Shown: one piece after another, positions 1 to 8,213 of the stretch
Position numbering within the stretch: position 1 is the stretch's first letter
Layout: each line of letters starts with the position of its first letter
DNA from: Chitinophagaceae bacterium
GTDB taxonomy: Bacteria > Bacteroidota > Bacteroidia > Chitinophagales > Chitinophagaceae
Length of the DNA stretch: 64,000 nt
Assembly: GCA_028288595.1 (NCBI GenBank)
Contig: JAQBNK010000164.1
Coordinates: forward strand, 32,272-96,271
Direction: 5' to 3'
Position numbers and translations under genes: made by a program
Notes under the pieces: model-generated
Databases searched by the model: none
What the model saw: only the letters and a program-made list of their open reading frames with translations
Told to the model about the DNA's origin: nothing

Positions 1-2773
1 CTCTCGCCAGGAAAGAAATATCCAGCGAGTTATTTATAGTAAAACTGTTTCGCATACTGAAACGGAAACGCGGTTTTGTATATCCCTGCCACATATAATC
101 AAGCGGTTCCAGCTTGCCATCATTATTAGGATCATTTGTTTTGTAATCTCCCGGCACCCTGCCATACTTGGCTGCCAAAACTTTTTCTGAAGTTTGCCAA
201 ACACCTATCACCTGGTATCCATAAATTTCATCCAGGGCATGTCCTATATATCTTCCGTTAGTAGGATCGTCCACTTCACGGGTCCCAATGATCTTTCCTG
301 TACTGTCAGTGACATTTATCATATCTCCATATAGATGCATGATCTTATTTCTGTTCAGTGAAAAGTTGAAATCAATGTTCCATTTAAGCATCGCGTTCTG
401 TACAGGTACAGCATTGATCGTTAACTCCGCCCCTTTGTTATCGAGTTGACCAAGGTTAGACATCACGCTTGTAAATCCTGTAAGGGTGGGAAGCGTTCTT
501 GCCAGTAACATGTTTTTTGTAGTCATTGAATACAGATCAATCGTAGCATTGATCCTGTTGTTAAACATGCTGATATCCAGCCCTGCATTTAATGAAGATG
601 TTTCCTCCCATTTTAGATCTTTATTAGATAAGCTTGTAGGATAAAGTGAGATAATGGTCTGGCCATCCCTTACATAATTACCATTAGTAAGCTGCGATAA
701 TGCAGTATAGCGGCCGATACCGCTGTTTCCGCTTACACCATAAGAAAGCCTGAGTTTCATATCGTTTATCACTCGGGCCGATTTCATGAATCTTTCCCTG
801 CTCATTCTCCATGCGATGGCAACCGATGGAAAGTCTGCCCATGGATTAGCCTGGCCGAAAGCCGAATAACCATCACGGCGAAAAGAAGCTGTTAAAAGAT
901 ATTTGTCATCATAGGCATAATTAATCCGTGCCAAAGCCGATGCTCTTGTATCCTGCTGGTCATCTGAATTTACACTTGGCGTAGCACCTAAGCTAAGGTT
1001 ATGAAAGTTGAGCGCCTCAGACAATGTAAAGTTTGTAGCATTCGCATTGGTCTGCTGGGATTTGAACCTTGATGAATTATAAAGCAGCAGGACATTAATC
1101 CTGTGCCTGGCTGCAAAAGTTTTATCCCATCGTAAAATATTATCTAATGACCAGTCATACTGCCTGAAATCCTGCCGGGAAGCAGAACCATTTGTAAGCA
1201 GCGCATCTATAGTGTATGAAGGTTTATAAACATAAATTAAAGATGATCCCCAACGATTATTAAAATCCAATTCATAATTTATATTGAATGGCAGTTTAAT
1301 TTTCGTGAAGAGTGAACCGATAATATCCATGTTCCTGTTCTGCCCGATATATTGCGTTTTATCAAAAGGATTTTGCCCCATGATATCAGTATTAGGATAA
1401 GTTCTGTAATGGCCCTTATCATCATAGAGATCACCTAAAGGACTTACCTGGTAAGCGTTTCTATAGTTAGCTGCTGTATTATCCTGTGTTGTAGAAGATA
1501 AATTAATTCTCATTCCTGTTTGCAGGTAGCTGGTAATATCTGATGTGATATTAACACGTGTACGAATGTTGCGATAATCATCATTAGTAATAATTCCTTT
1601 ATTATCGAGCATTCCCAGCGACCAGTAATAGTTAAGGTTGGAAGTCTTACCAGAAATGCTTGCATTGTAATCCTGCATGGTACCAGGCCGAAAGACACTG
1701 TTTACCCAATCAACGGATTTACCTGCCTTATAGTTTGCAATTTCACCGGGATAAAGATTTAAACGCAATAACCAATACTCCATAGGATCGGCATTTGCCG
1801 GAACGCCGGCACCATCATATTTCAACCATGTTTGAACATCTACACTTTGAAGTGTTCTTGGATCTTTATAATATTCAGGTTGATTGGCATGGCTTGTATA
1901 AAGAGATGCCATCGCATCGCTTCGCATATTAAAGTATCCATTTACATCGTAAGCTTTTTCCTTTTTTAAAAGCGATGATACGCCATACCGTTCATCGAAG
2001 TTAATAACAGGCTTTTCCGTTTTGCCCTGTTTAGTAGTTAAAAGAATAACACCGGCTGCAGCTCTCGAACCATAGATAGCAGTTGAACTTGCATCTTTTA
2101 ATACGTCAATAGCTTCAATATCAGAGGGATTAATATCATTTAACAAGCCGCTAAAGATCATTCCATCAACAACGATTAATGGTTGTGTGCTGGCGCCGAT
2201 AGATGTGGCTCCTCTTATTTCAAAAGATTGCGCACCGGTAACAGATGAGCTCCTGGAGATGTTAAGTCCTGCAACGCTGCCTCGTAAATAATCAGCAATC
2301 GAAACAGCTTCTTTATTCTGCATATCAGACATCTTCACATGCGAAACAGAACCCGTAACATCTTTTTTTCTCATTGTACCATAACCAACAACCAATACTT
2401 CATTAAGTGTGGCTGTAACAGGTTTCATCTTTACCACTAAAGAAAGAAGAATGTCTTCTTTAATAGTGTATCCGGATAAAGTCTGGCTCTCATAACCAAC
2501 TGCAGAAAAAGTAAAACTGTATGGCCCGCCTGAAGGAATGCGGGAGAAACTAAAAATGCCGGAGCTGTCTGCATTAACACCGGAACTAAAATTATTTTTC
2601 GTATTCCTGATGATAACAGAAACACCGCTTACGGGATTGTTATTATAATCCTGGACCAAACCTTTTACAAGACTTGTTCTTTCCTGCGCATGTAAGCAGG
2701 TTGATGACAGGATTAGCATAAGGAACGAAACGGCATAGCAGCGGACCTTTGATCGGGGTTGATCAACTTTCAT
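1..2773 (-). CDS. SusC/RagA-type TonB-dependent outer-membrane receptor (3' end off the window)
   Basis: About 924 codons are open from an ATG at 2771-2773 to the left edge, so the C-terminal end of the barrel lies outside the window. The protein starts with a signal peptide ending near 'CLHAQ'. A carboxypeptidase-D-like repeat follows ('VKGLVQDYNNNPVSGVSV', 'SAVGYESQTL'), then the plug domain with 'NEVLVVGYGTMRKKDVTGSV', 'IRGATSIGAST', 'PLIVVDGMIF' and 'IEAIDVLKDASSTAIYGSRA'. These are hallmarks of SusC receptors, which import oligomeric nutrients across the outer membrane with a SusD lipoprotein and TonB energy. A sigma/FecR pair lies directly upstream in the same direction, so expression is probably under ECF control. 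The N-terminus before the repeat looks too short for a STN signalling domain. The substrate is unknown, and any susD partner would lie beyond the left edge. Confidence 0.95.
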   Translation of the reverse strand, partial: MKVDQPRSKVRCYAVSFLMLILSSTCLHAQERTSLVKGLVQDYNNNPVSGVSVIIRNTKNNFSSGVNADSSGIFSFSRIPSGGPYSFTFSAVGYESQTLSGYTIKEDILLSLVVKMKPVTATLNEVLVVGYGTMRKKDVTGSVSHVKMSDMQNKEAVSIADYLRGSVAGLNISRSSSVTGAQSFEIRGATSIGASTQPLIVVDGMIFSGLLNDINPSDIEAIDVLKDASSTAIYGSRAAAGVILLTTKQGKTEKPVINFDERYGVSSLLKKEKAYDVNGYFNMRSDAMASLYTSHANQPEYYKDPRTLQSVDVQTWLKYDGAGVPANADPMEYWLLRLNLYPGEIANYKAGKSVDWVNSVFRPGTMQDYNASISGKTSNLNYYWSLGMLDNKGIITNDDYRNIRTRVNITSDITSYLQTGMRINLSSTTQDNTAANYRNAYQVSPLGDLYDDKGHYRTYPNTDIMGQNPFDKTQYIGQNRNMDIIGSLFTKIKLPFNINYELDFNNRWGSSLIYVYKPSYTIDALLTNGSASRQDFRQYDWSLDNILRWDKTFAARHRINVLLLYNSSRFKSQQTNANATNFTLSEALNFHNLSLGATPSVNSDDQQDTRASALARINYAYDDKYLLTASFRRDGYSAFGQANPWADFPSVAIAWRMSRERFMKSARVINDMKLRLSYGVSGNSGIGRYTALSQLTNGNYVRDGQTIISLYPTSLSNKDLKWEETSSLNAGLDISMFNNRINATIDLYSMTTKNMLLARTLPTLTGFTSVMSNLGQLDNKGAELTINAVPVQNAMLKWNIDFNFSLNRNKIMHLYGDMINVTDSTGKIIGTREVDDPTNGRYIGHALDEIYGYQVIGVWQTSEKVLAAKYGRVPGDYKTNDPNNDGKLEPLDYMWQGYTKPRFRFSMRNSFTINNSLDISFLAR

Positions 2774-2862
2774 ATAGCAGGGAGTTTTATAATAATTAAG
2801 AATTTGTCTTTCTGTCGAATTTGTAGCCGTCTTTAAAGTGACAGCAACTATGATGTGTATTG

Positions 2863-4041
2863 TTACTTTATTTTTTTAATAAAAAACTTATTATCCACTC
2901 TTGTCACTTTTAGATTATTCAATGCACTTATTTGTTTCAATATCGCCTCTACAGAATCAGATTTATTGAATTTTCCGATGAAATACATGTTCCGTACGTC
3001 TTTTTTCGCATACACAATATCTACCTGGTACATTTCTTTCAACTGTTCTAATACCATAGGTAAAGCCTGGTTATTGAACATATACCATGGCGTTTTATCC
3101 GAATTAAAAATGACCGGATTATCAGCAATCGAATTATCCTCACTAAGATTTTTATTTTCGGTTAAATTATTGTCACGTTTAACTCTAAAAGAACTAACAC
3201 TAGCCACGCCCATCAGCCTATTATATACGAGTTGCTCTCCTGGCATTAAGTAAACATCTTTCGCCATCTTTTTTTCAGCTTCATTTACAGACTTTACTAC
3301 TACTTTCCCTTCATATAATTTTATCGTGATACTATTCGAAGCCAGGTAAGAAGTAACTGTAAACCGGGTACCCAACGCAGTAGTAGAAATATCCTTGCTA
3401 AATACAGTAAAAGGTTTTGTTTTATCTTTTGCCACTTTAAAATCTGCCTGGCCAGTTAAAATAATATCTCTTTTGTTACCTGTAAAAGGATCCTGGAAGC
3501 TAACTGTGCTTTGTGGCGCCAGTATAATTTCTGATCCGTCTTCCAGCTTTAATATTCTGGGTTGTTTAGTTCTATTTGTTTCATTCCGTATTAACGTACC
3601 CTGTATGGCTTTGGGAATAATAATTTTAGCTTTCGCAAACCCGGGGCCATCCTGTTTTTTTACGGCCAGGAATTGCCAGCCAATGCCGGCTAGTAAGACT
3701 AAACAGGCCGCGGCACTCAAAGCAATTAAAATCTTCCGTAGCCTTCCTTTACCTTCTATAGTTTCTTCAATATCAGTTTCTTGTTCCGAAGGATATAAAG
3801 CTGTAATTGCCGGGCGCAAACCGAGATTTACTCCTGCCTCCTTCCATTCCTGTTCAACATCTACGGTATCTATTGTTTGCTTTATAGCAACCAGTTTTAA
3901 AACATTGCTTAAATCCGTGAAGTATTGCCTGTTCTCTTCGCTCTCTTCCACCCAATTTTCTACGAATATTTTTTCCTGAATATCTGATTCATTCAATAAA
4001 TATTTCACTAATAGCTCGTGATGTTGGTTTCTGTTCTCCAT
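2863..4041 (-). CDS. FecR-family anti-sigma factor (inner membrane)
   Basis: This 392-residue protein has the usual Bacteroidota FecR layout. A cytoplasmic N-terminus of about 95 residues should bind the sigma factor ('LLNESDIQEKIFVENWVEES'). One transmembrane segment follows at about 105-125 ('LIALSAAACLVLLAGIGW'). The periplasmic FecR domain contains 'LEDGSEIILAPQSTVSF' and 'ILTGQADFKVAKDKTKPF'. The C-terminal domain of about 70 residues ('ALPMVLEQLKEMYQVDIVY') matches the DUF4974 type. It follows the sigma gene by 58 bp and precedes the SusC gene by about 90 bp, the normal order for cell-surface signalling. In known systems the receptor signals to FecR in the periplasm, which frees the sigma factor. 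Which receptor signals here is inferred only from adjacency. Confidence 0.93.
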   Translation of the reverse strand: MENRNQHHELLVKYLLNESDIQEKIFVENWVEESEENRQYFTDLSNVLKLVAIKQTIDTVDVEQEWKEAGVNLGLRPAITALYPSEQETDIEETIEGKGRLRKILIALSAAACLVLLAGIGWQFLAVKKQDGPGFAKAKIIIPKAIQGTLIRNETNRTKQPRILKLEDGSEIILAPQSTVSFQDPFTGNKRDIILTGQADFKVAKDKTKPFTVFSKDISTTALGTRFTVTSYLASNSITIKLYEGKVVVKSVNEAEKKMAKDVYLMPGEQLVYNRLMGVASVSSFRVKRDNNLTENKNLSEDNSIADNPVIFNSDKTPWYMFNNQALPMVLEQLKEMYQVDIVYAKKDVRNMYFIGKFNKSDSVEAILKQISALNNLKVTRVDNKFFIKKIK

Positions 4042-4099
4042 TACTTAATAGTTAATACGAGTCAAAAAGGTTTTACCCCTACAACGGGGAAATATTTTT

Positions 4100-4675
4100 T
4101 TATAGCCAGGGAAGGGCAACAATAAAAACTAAATATAAATAGTCTGATAACCTTTCTCTTAACCTGGCCAGGGCCCGGCTCATTTGAGTTTCCACTGTCT
4201 TTACGGATATGTTCAGGTGCGCGGCGATTGCTGCATACTTTAACCCTTCATACCTGCTTAATTCAAATATTTTTCGCATTTGATCTGGCAATTCGCTTAC
4301 AGCCTCATCTATTTTTGCTGCTAATTCTTTAGTATCGATCTGATCAAATTCAATTGCTGCTTCTTCAGAAAAAGAATTATGTATATGAACCCGGTATTTT
4401 TGTTTTACCTGTTCATGCTTCAGAATGTCGAGACAATTATTAGTTATGATCTTATACAGGTACGCCTTTACCGATAAACCCGGTGATAATGCTGAACGGT
4501 TTTCCCAAAGTTTAATAAAGGCTGAATGGACTACTTCTTTTGAAAGATCAAGGGTAAAATCAAACTTATACCCGCAATAAGCACAAAGGGCAGCAAAATT
4601 TTGTTTGAAAAACATTTCAAATGCCTCTTCATCATTAAGCTGAGAATTATTAAAGGCACTTTCGCTGATACTCAT
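4100..4675 (-). CDS. ECF RNA polymerase sigma factor
   Basis: This 191-residue ECF sigma-70 protein has region 2 near residues 20-95 ('FFKQNFAALCAYCGYKF', 'VVHSAFIKLWENR', 'YLYKIITNNCLDILKHE') and region 4 near 125-180 ('LPDQMRKIFELSRYEGL', 'IAAHLNISVKTVETQMSRAL'). The hydrophobic tail 'LYLVFIVALPWL' is common in the Bacteroidota-specific ECF group that partners with FecR. It is the first gene of a sigma/FecR/SusC set on the minus strand. Its likely role is to activate the SusC gene and itself when the receptor binds substrate. No promoter for it stands out in the 112 bp before the next gene. Confidence 0.94.
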   Translation of the reverse strand: MSISESAFNNSQLNDEEAFEMFFKQNFAALCAYCGYKFDFTLDLSKEVVHSAFIKLWENRSALSPGLSVKAYLYKIITNNCLDILKHEQVKQKYRVHIHNSFSEEAAIEFDQIDTKELAAKIDEAVSELPDQMRKIFELSRYEGLKYAAIAAHLNISVKTVETQMSRALARLRERLSDYLYLVFIVALPWL

Positions 4676-4787
4676 TTCAACCGACTATTTGAGCGCAAAA
4701 GGTAAATAATTATATACCAGTATACTTATTTTAAGCAATCCTTAAGTCGCTCTCATGACTCTATGGCAAAGTGCGTGATACAATAAA

Positions 4788-5204
4788 TTAAAGACCAATT
4801 CTCGTTGTCATTTCGGAACTTATAAATTCTCCTGCAGCATTTTGTGTTTCTAATGTCCAGCCATCGGTAACAGAAACCAGGTTCCAAATGTTTCCGGACT
4901 TTCTTGATACCTGTGCCATTATGCCCAGGACAATTTCAAAATCATGAGAAATTTCAGCGACGGTTCTATAGTTATTGATATCTATTTTTCGGACAATGCG
5001 CAGGTTGGCTAATTGTTTTAAGGAGGTTGACGGGTCGATCATTATGCTTCTCAAATTTCTGGCCTCTGTATCTGTTTTCAAAAATTCAATTTTAAGAAAG
5101 GGATAACCAAGATTAAATTCTTCCTGGATGTCACTTAACAGGCTCTCATTAGTTAACCAGATTTCTTTTGTTCCCGTTTTCATAAGTGATGATTTTAAAT
5201 TCAT
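4788..5204 (-). CDS. Conserved Bacteroidota protein of unknown function
   Basis: This 138-residue soluble protein has no signal peptide or membrane segment. The second half contains 'VLGIMAQVSRKSGNIWNL' followed by 'DGWTLETQN'. From memory this resembles the end of a small family seen in many Bacteroidota, with a 'QVFRKSGNxW...TDxWTLxxQN' core, but I cannot run a search and know no function for it. The N-terminal part ('IWLTNESLLSDIQEEFNLGY', 'LKIEFLK') looks like an alternating alpha/beta fold. The gene is divergent from the YceI gene at 5417 and separated from it by 212 bp, so the two may share regulation. It is probably a real gene because codon use and composition match the neighbours. 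Confidence 0.7.
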   Translation of the reverse strand: MNLKSSLMKTGTKEIWLTNESLLSDIQEEFNLGYPFLKIEFLKTDTEARNLRSIMIDPSTSLKQLANLRIVRKIDINNYRTVAEISHDFEIVLGIMAQVSRKSGNIWNLVSVTDGWTLETQNAAGEFISSEMTTRIGL

Positions 5205-5380
5205 TTGAGTTATATGTTAATCTTTAAAATTAACCGCTCTCCATGCAGCACTCCCTTACACTCATCAGGAGTAATTATGATTTTGGTCATGATTTTCATT
5301 TAACAGTCCTGGTCTTTCATTGCTGATAACAATCATGTTCTATCTCTCCTGCCGTCATGTATTATGGATTAACACAAGGA

Positions 5381-5388
5381 TAGTTTTG
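5381..5388 (+). promoter_or_regulatory. Putative Bacteroidota -7 element before the YceI gene
   Basis: The octamer TAGTTTTG fits the TAnnTTTG -7 consensus of the Bacteroidota primary sigma factor and lies 28 bp before the ATG at 5417. I see no clear -33 TTG element at the right spacing, so this is a weak call based on one motif and its position. Confidence 0.35.
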
Positions 5389-5416
5389 TGATGAAATAAA
5401 AATAAAACAAGCAATC

Positions 5417-6016
5417 ATGAAAAATTCATTTACCAACAAAATCGCCTCGTTCTTCATACTGGTACTATCAGGTCTCAGTTTCTCCGCTGCTGTTTCAGGG
5501 CAAACAGCTTACCAGTCGGAAACCATGGATATAAGATTAAACGGAACTTCTAATGTGCATGACTGGGAAATGAAAGCAGTGAAAGGCACCAGCCAGGTAT
5601 CGTTTGTTATTGACAATAAAAATAACATTACCGGCGTGTCGAAATTAAGTTTCATCCTTCCTGCTAAAAGCCTGAAGAGCGATCACACCGGCATGGATAA
5701 CAATACTTATAAAGCCTTGAAGACGGATAACAACCCCAACTTAAGCTTTCTGCTTTCTTCTGCAACTGTAACGCCGGCCAGCGGAAACTCTTACCAGTTA
5801 AATTGTACAGGCAGGTTAACTATAGCAGGTACAACCAAAGAAATATCGCTTGTTGCCATTGCAAAATATAATGCTTCTGATAAAAGCTATATCATAACAG
5901 GTGTGAAGAAAATGAAAATGACCGATTACAACGTGAGCCCTCCCAAAGCACTTTTTGGAACTATAAAAACAGGGGACGATATCAGTATTTCTTACACGAT
6001 GAAATACAGCAAATAA
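5417..6016 (+). CDS. YceI-family periplasmic protein
   Basis: This 199-residue protein has a signal peptide (cleavage near 'AAVSGQ') followed by one YceI lipocalin-like beta-barrel. Typical YceI elements are 'RLNGTSNVHDWEMKAVKGTS' near the start, 'ILPAKSLKSDHTGMDNNTYKAL' in the middle, and 'KMKMTDYNVSPPKALFGTI' near the end. YceI proteins bind polyisoprenoid or other amphiphilic molecules, but the ligand here is unknown. It starts a plus-strand group: the next gene follows after 32 bp, and a second YceI-like gene lies beyond that. The 'MTDYNVSPPKALFG' end is typical of the Bacteroidota YceI branch. Confidence 0.9.
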   Translation: MKNSFTNKIASFFILVLSGLSFSAAVSGQTAYQSETMDIRLNGTSNVHDWEMKAVKGTSQVSFVIDNKNNITGVSKLSFILPAKSLKSDHTGMDNNTYKALKTDNNPNLSFLLSSATVTPASGNSYQLNCTGRLTIAGTTKEISLVAIAKYNASDKSYIITGVKKMKMTDYNVSPPKALFGTIKTGDDISISYTMKYSK

Positions 6017-6048
6017 CCAAACAAATTATAACCATTAAAAATCTCAAA

Positions 6049-7413
6049 ATGAAAAAGACTTTATATACAACCGTAATTAAAATAACATTTGTTCTTGCAC
6101 TCATCCTGCCGGTTGCAGTAATGGCGCAGACAGAATACTATGGCCGCCCTTCTTACTGGAGACCTTATGATAAACGCGGCATCAATGTTTTTGAGACAAG
6201 CAAAACTGCGGATTCACTTCCGTTCCAGGGGCCGCGTTTAAGAATAGGCGCCGGTTTTACGCAGCAGTTTCAAAATCTTAAAGTACAGAGCACTGCTACT
6301 AATAACCAGGGCGTTAATAAACTCTATCCCGTGGCTCCCGGCTTTATGACGTCTATGGCCAATCTTTTTACAGATATACAACTTGCTGATGGTATTCGTT
6401 TAAATGTGACAACTTATTTATCAACCCGTCACCACAATGAGGCATGGGTAAAAGGAGGGTATATACAATTTGATAAACTTCCTTTCAAAGCTCCTTTCTG
6501 GACCAAGCTAATGGAAGTTACCACCATCAAAGTGGGGCATATGGAAGTTAACTATGGTGATGCGCATTTCCGCAGATCAGATGCAGGACAAACTTTATAC
6601 AATCCATTTATGGAAAGTTATATCATGGATGCTTATGCAACTGAAATTGGTGGTGAAGTAATGGTACAGAAGAACGGCCTGTTTGGAATGTTAGCTATGA
6701 CAAATGGTATGATAAAAGGAAGTGTTGATGAAGGAACAAAAGGGCTGGTGAATGGCGATGTGGTAGATAATAATAATAAACGTAATCCTTCAGTTATATT
6801 AAAAGGCGGAATAGACAAACAGGTTACAGACAATATTCGTGTGCGTTTATCCGGTAGCTTTTATCATAACTCAAGCAGTGCAGGCAGCGGGCTCACACTT
6901 TATGGAGGAGACCGCGGTGGTTCTAATTACCAGAATGTAATTGAAAAGTGGAAAGATGCATCAGGTGTTGTCCAAGCTTCAACTGCCATTGCGTTCTCTG
7001 GCAGGTTAAATCCTGGCTTCACAAAAAGAATTGATGCATTAATGCTGAATGGTTTTTTAAAAGTTGGAGGGTTAGAACTTTTCGGTACCTATGAAACAGC
7101 GAAAGGCAGAACTAAAACTGAAACGAATCTTAGAAAAGCAAATCAGCTGGCAGGAGATATGATCTACAGGTTTGGACCCGCTGAAAACCTGTTCGCAGGT
7201 ATAAGATACAATACGGCAAAAGCACAATTAGCCGGTATAGCCGACCCGGTAAAAGTTAATCGTCTTGCACTTGCCGGCGGATGGTTCATGACAAAAAATG
7301 TTCTTCTGAAAGGTGAATACGTGGTACAGAACTATAAAGATTTTCCAGTTGCAGATTATCGCAATGGCGGCAAATTCAATGGTTATGTAATTGAAGCAGT
7401 AATAGGATTCTGA
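6049..7413 (+). CDS. Porin-like outer-membrane beta-barrel protein
   Basis: This 454-residue protein has a signal peptide ending near 'AVMAQ' and then alternating short amphipathic strands through the whole length ('GPRLRIGAGFTQQFQNLKV', 'IRLNVTTYLSTRHH', 'IRVRLSGSFYHNSS'). It ends in 'VIEAVIGF', a terminal aromatic residue as used by BAM-inserted barrels. There is no plug domain, so it is not TonB-dependent. The texture resembles phosphate-selective-porin-like proteins, but I do not recognise a named family. It sits between two YceI genes, 32 bp after the first, so it is probably co-transcribed with that gene. A shared job in moving a small or lipidic ligand is plausible inference only. Confidence 0.75.
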   Translation: MKKTLYTTVIKITFVLALILPVAVMAQTEYYGRPSYWRPYDKRGINVFETSKTADSLPFQGPRLRIGAGFTQQFQNLKVQSTATNNQGVNKLYPVAPGFMTSMANLFTDIQLADGIRLNVTTYLSTRHHNEAWVKGGYIQFDKLPFKAPFWTKLMEVTTIKVGHMEVNYGDAHFRRSDAGQTLYNPFMESYIMDAYATEIGGEVMVQKNGLFGMLAMTNGMIKGSVDEGTKGLVNGDVVDNNNKRNPSVILKGGIDKQVTDNIRVRLSGSFYHNSSSAGSGLTLYGGDRGGSNYQNVIEKWKDASGVVQASTAIAFSGRLNPGFTKRIDALMLNGFLKVGGLELFGTYETAKGRTKTETNLRKANQLAGDMIYRFGPAENLFAGIRYNTAKAQLAGIADPVKVNRLALAGGWFMTKNVLLKGEYVVQNYKDFPVADYRNGGKFNGYVIEAVIGF

Positions 7414-7445
7414 TAGCTCGCTTGTTTTGATTTGTGTTATTGGTT

Positions 7446-7474
7446 AAGAATGGGCCGAAAGGCTCATTCTTTTT
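7446..7474 (+). terminator. Probable intrinsic terminator after the barrel gene
   Basis: Two 11-base arms (AAGAATGGGCC and GGCTCATTCTT) pair with one G-T wobble around a GAAA tetraloop and are followed by a short T run. It lies between the barrel gene and the second YceI gene, so it may end the first transcript or attenuate read-through. Confidence 0.6.
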
Positions 7475-7494
7475 AAAGAAATAAAATCCAGGTT

Positions 7495-8103
7495 ATGTTT
7501 TACAAAAAAATTTTCTCTTTTATAATCGGGTTTGTATTCTTCACAGTTAATATCCAGACAGTTTTTTCGCAATCAGTTCCATACATAGTAAAATGGAGTG
7601 TTGAAAAGAACAGTTCGCTTAGTGTGAAGGGAAAATCGAACGTCAACAATTTTACTTGTAACATCAAGGAATACGGCAAAAGGGATACGATTATTTGTGT
7701 GAATGATCCGGCGCAACCGGTAAAGTTAATTGGCGCAATAGAAATGGAGATACTCAGTTTTAACTGTCACAGTAATTTGATCACAAAAGATCTTCGTAAA
7801 ACATTAAAGGCAGATGAATATCCAACGATGATCATTCACTTTCTTTCGCTTGCCAATATGCCAGTGCTGAAAGACAAGACTGAATCCATAGATGGCTGGG
7901 TGGAAGTAGAACTGGCGGGTGTGGTGAAGCGTTTTATGCTCCATTATTCATTTGTAAAATCTGAAGCAGGAATATTACTGGATGGGGGAAGAACATTTTG
8001 TTTTTCAGATTTCAAATTATCACCACCAAAAAAACTGGCGGGCATGGTTAAGATAAAAGATGAGTTTGATGTAAACTTCAGGCTCATTTTAAGAGCGATA
8101 TAG
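7495..8103 (+). CDS. YceI-like secreted protein
   Basis: This 202-residue protein has a signal peptide (cleavage near 'QTVFSQ') and a diverged YceI barrel. Recognisable pieces are 'SSLSVKGKSNVNNFTC', 'IEMEILSFNCHSNLITKDL', 'LKADEYPTMIIHFLSL' and 'DFKLSPPKKLAGMVKI'. It carries three cysteines in the mature N-terminal half (in 'NFTCNIKEY', 'DTIICVND' and 'SFNCHS'), which the first YceI protein lacks apart from one. It follows the barrel gene by 81 bp with a hairpin between them, so it may have its own expression level. A role paired with the first YceI protein and the barrel is inferred from position. Confidence 0.8.
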   Translation: MFYKKIFSFIIGFVFFTVNIQTVFSQSVPYIVKWSVEKNSSLSVKGKSNVNNFTCNIKEYGKRDTIICVNDPAQPVKLIGAIEMEILSFNCHSNLITKDLRKTLKADEYPTMIIHFLSLANMPVLKDKTESIDGWVEVELAGVVKRFMLHYSFVKSEAGILLDGGRTFCFSDFKLSPPKKLAGMVKIKDEFDVNFRLILRAI

Positions 8104-8107
8104 AAAA

Positions 8108-8177
8108 AAGTTTAACGTTCAAGGTTTAATGTTCCATGATGAAACTTTAAACTTGAAACATGAAACTTCAAACAAAA
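8108..8177. repeat. Degenerate low-complexity repeat (TTTAA/TTGAAAC words)
   Basis: The spacer before the dehydrogenase gene is built from related short words in both orientations: TTTAACGTTCAAGG, TTTAATGTTCC, TGAAACTTTAAAC, TTGAAACA, TGAAACTTC. The mix of direct and inverted words could fold weakly. Such composite repeats are common in Bacteroidota intergenic DNA, and I see no specific function. Confidence 0.5.
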
Positions 8178-8213
8178 ATGTATTGACATTTCTTCACAAT
8201 AAAATTAAAAAAA

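Noticed and set aside
3395..3979. 194-codon plus-strand ORF opposite the FecR gene
   Set aside because: It is a shadow of the FecR gene, with no family features and no start context.
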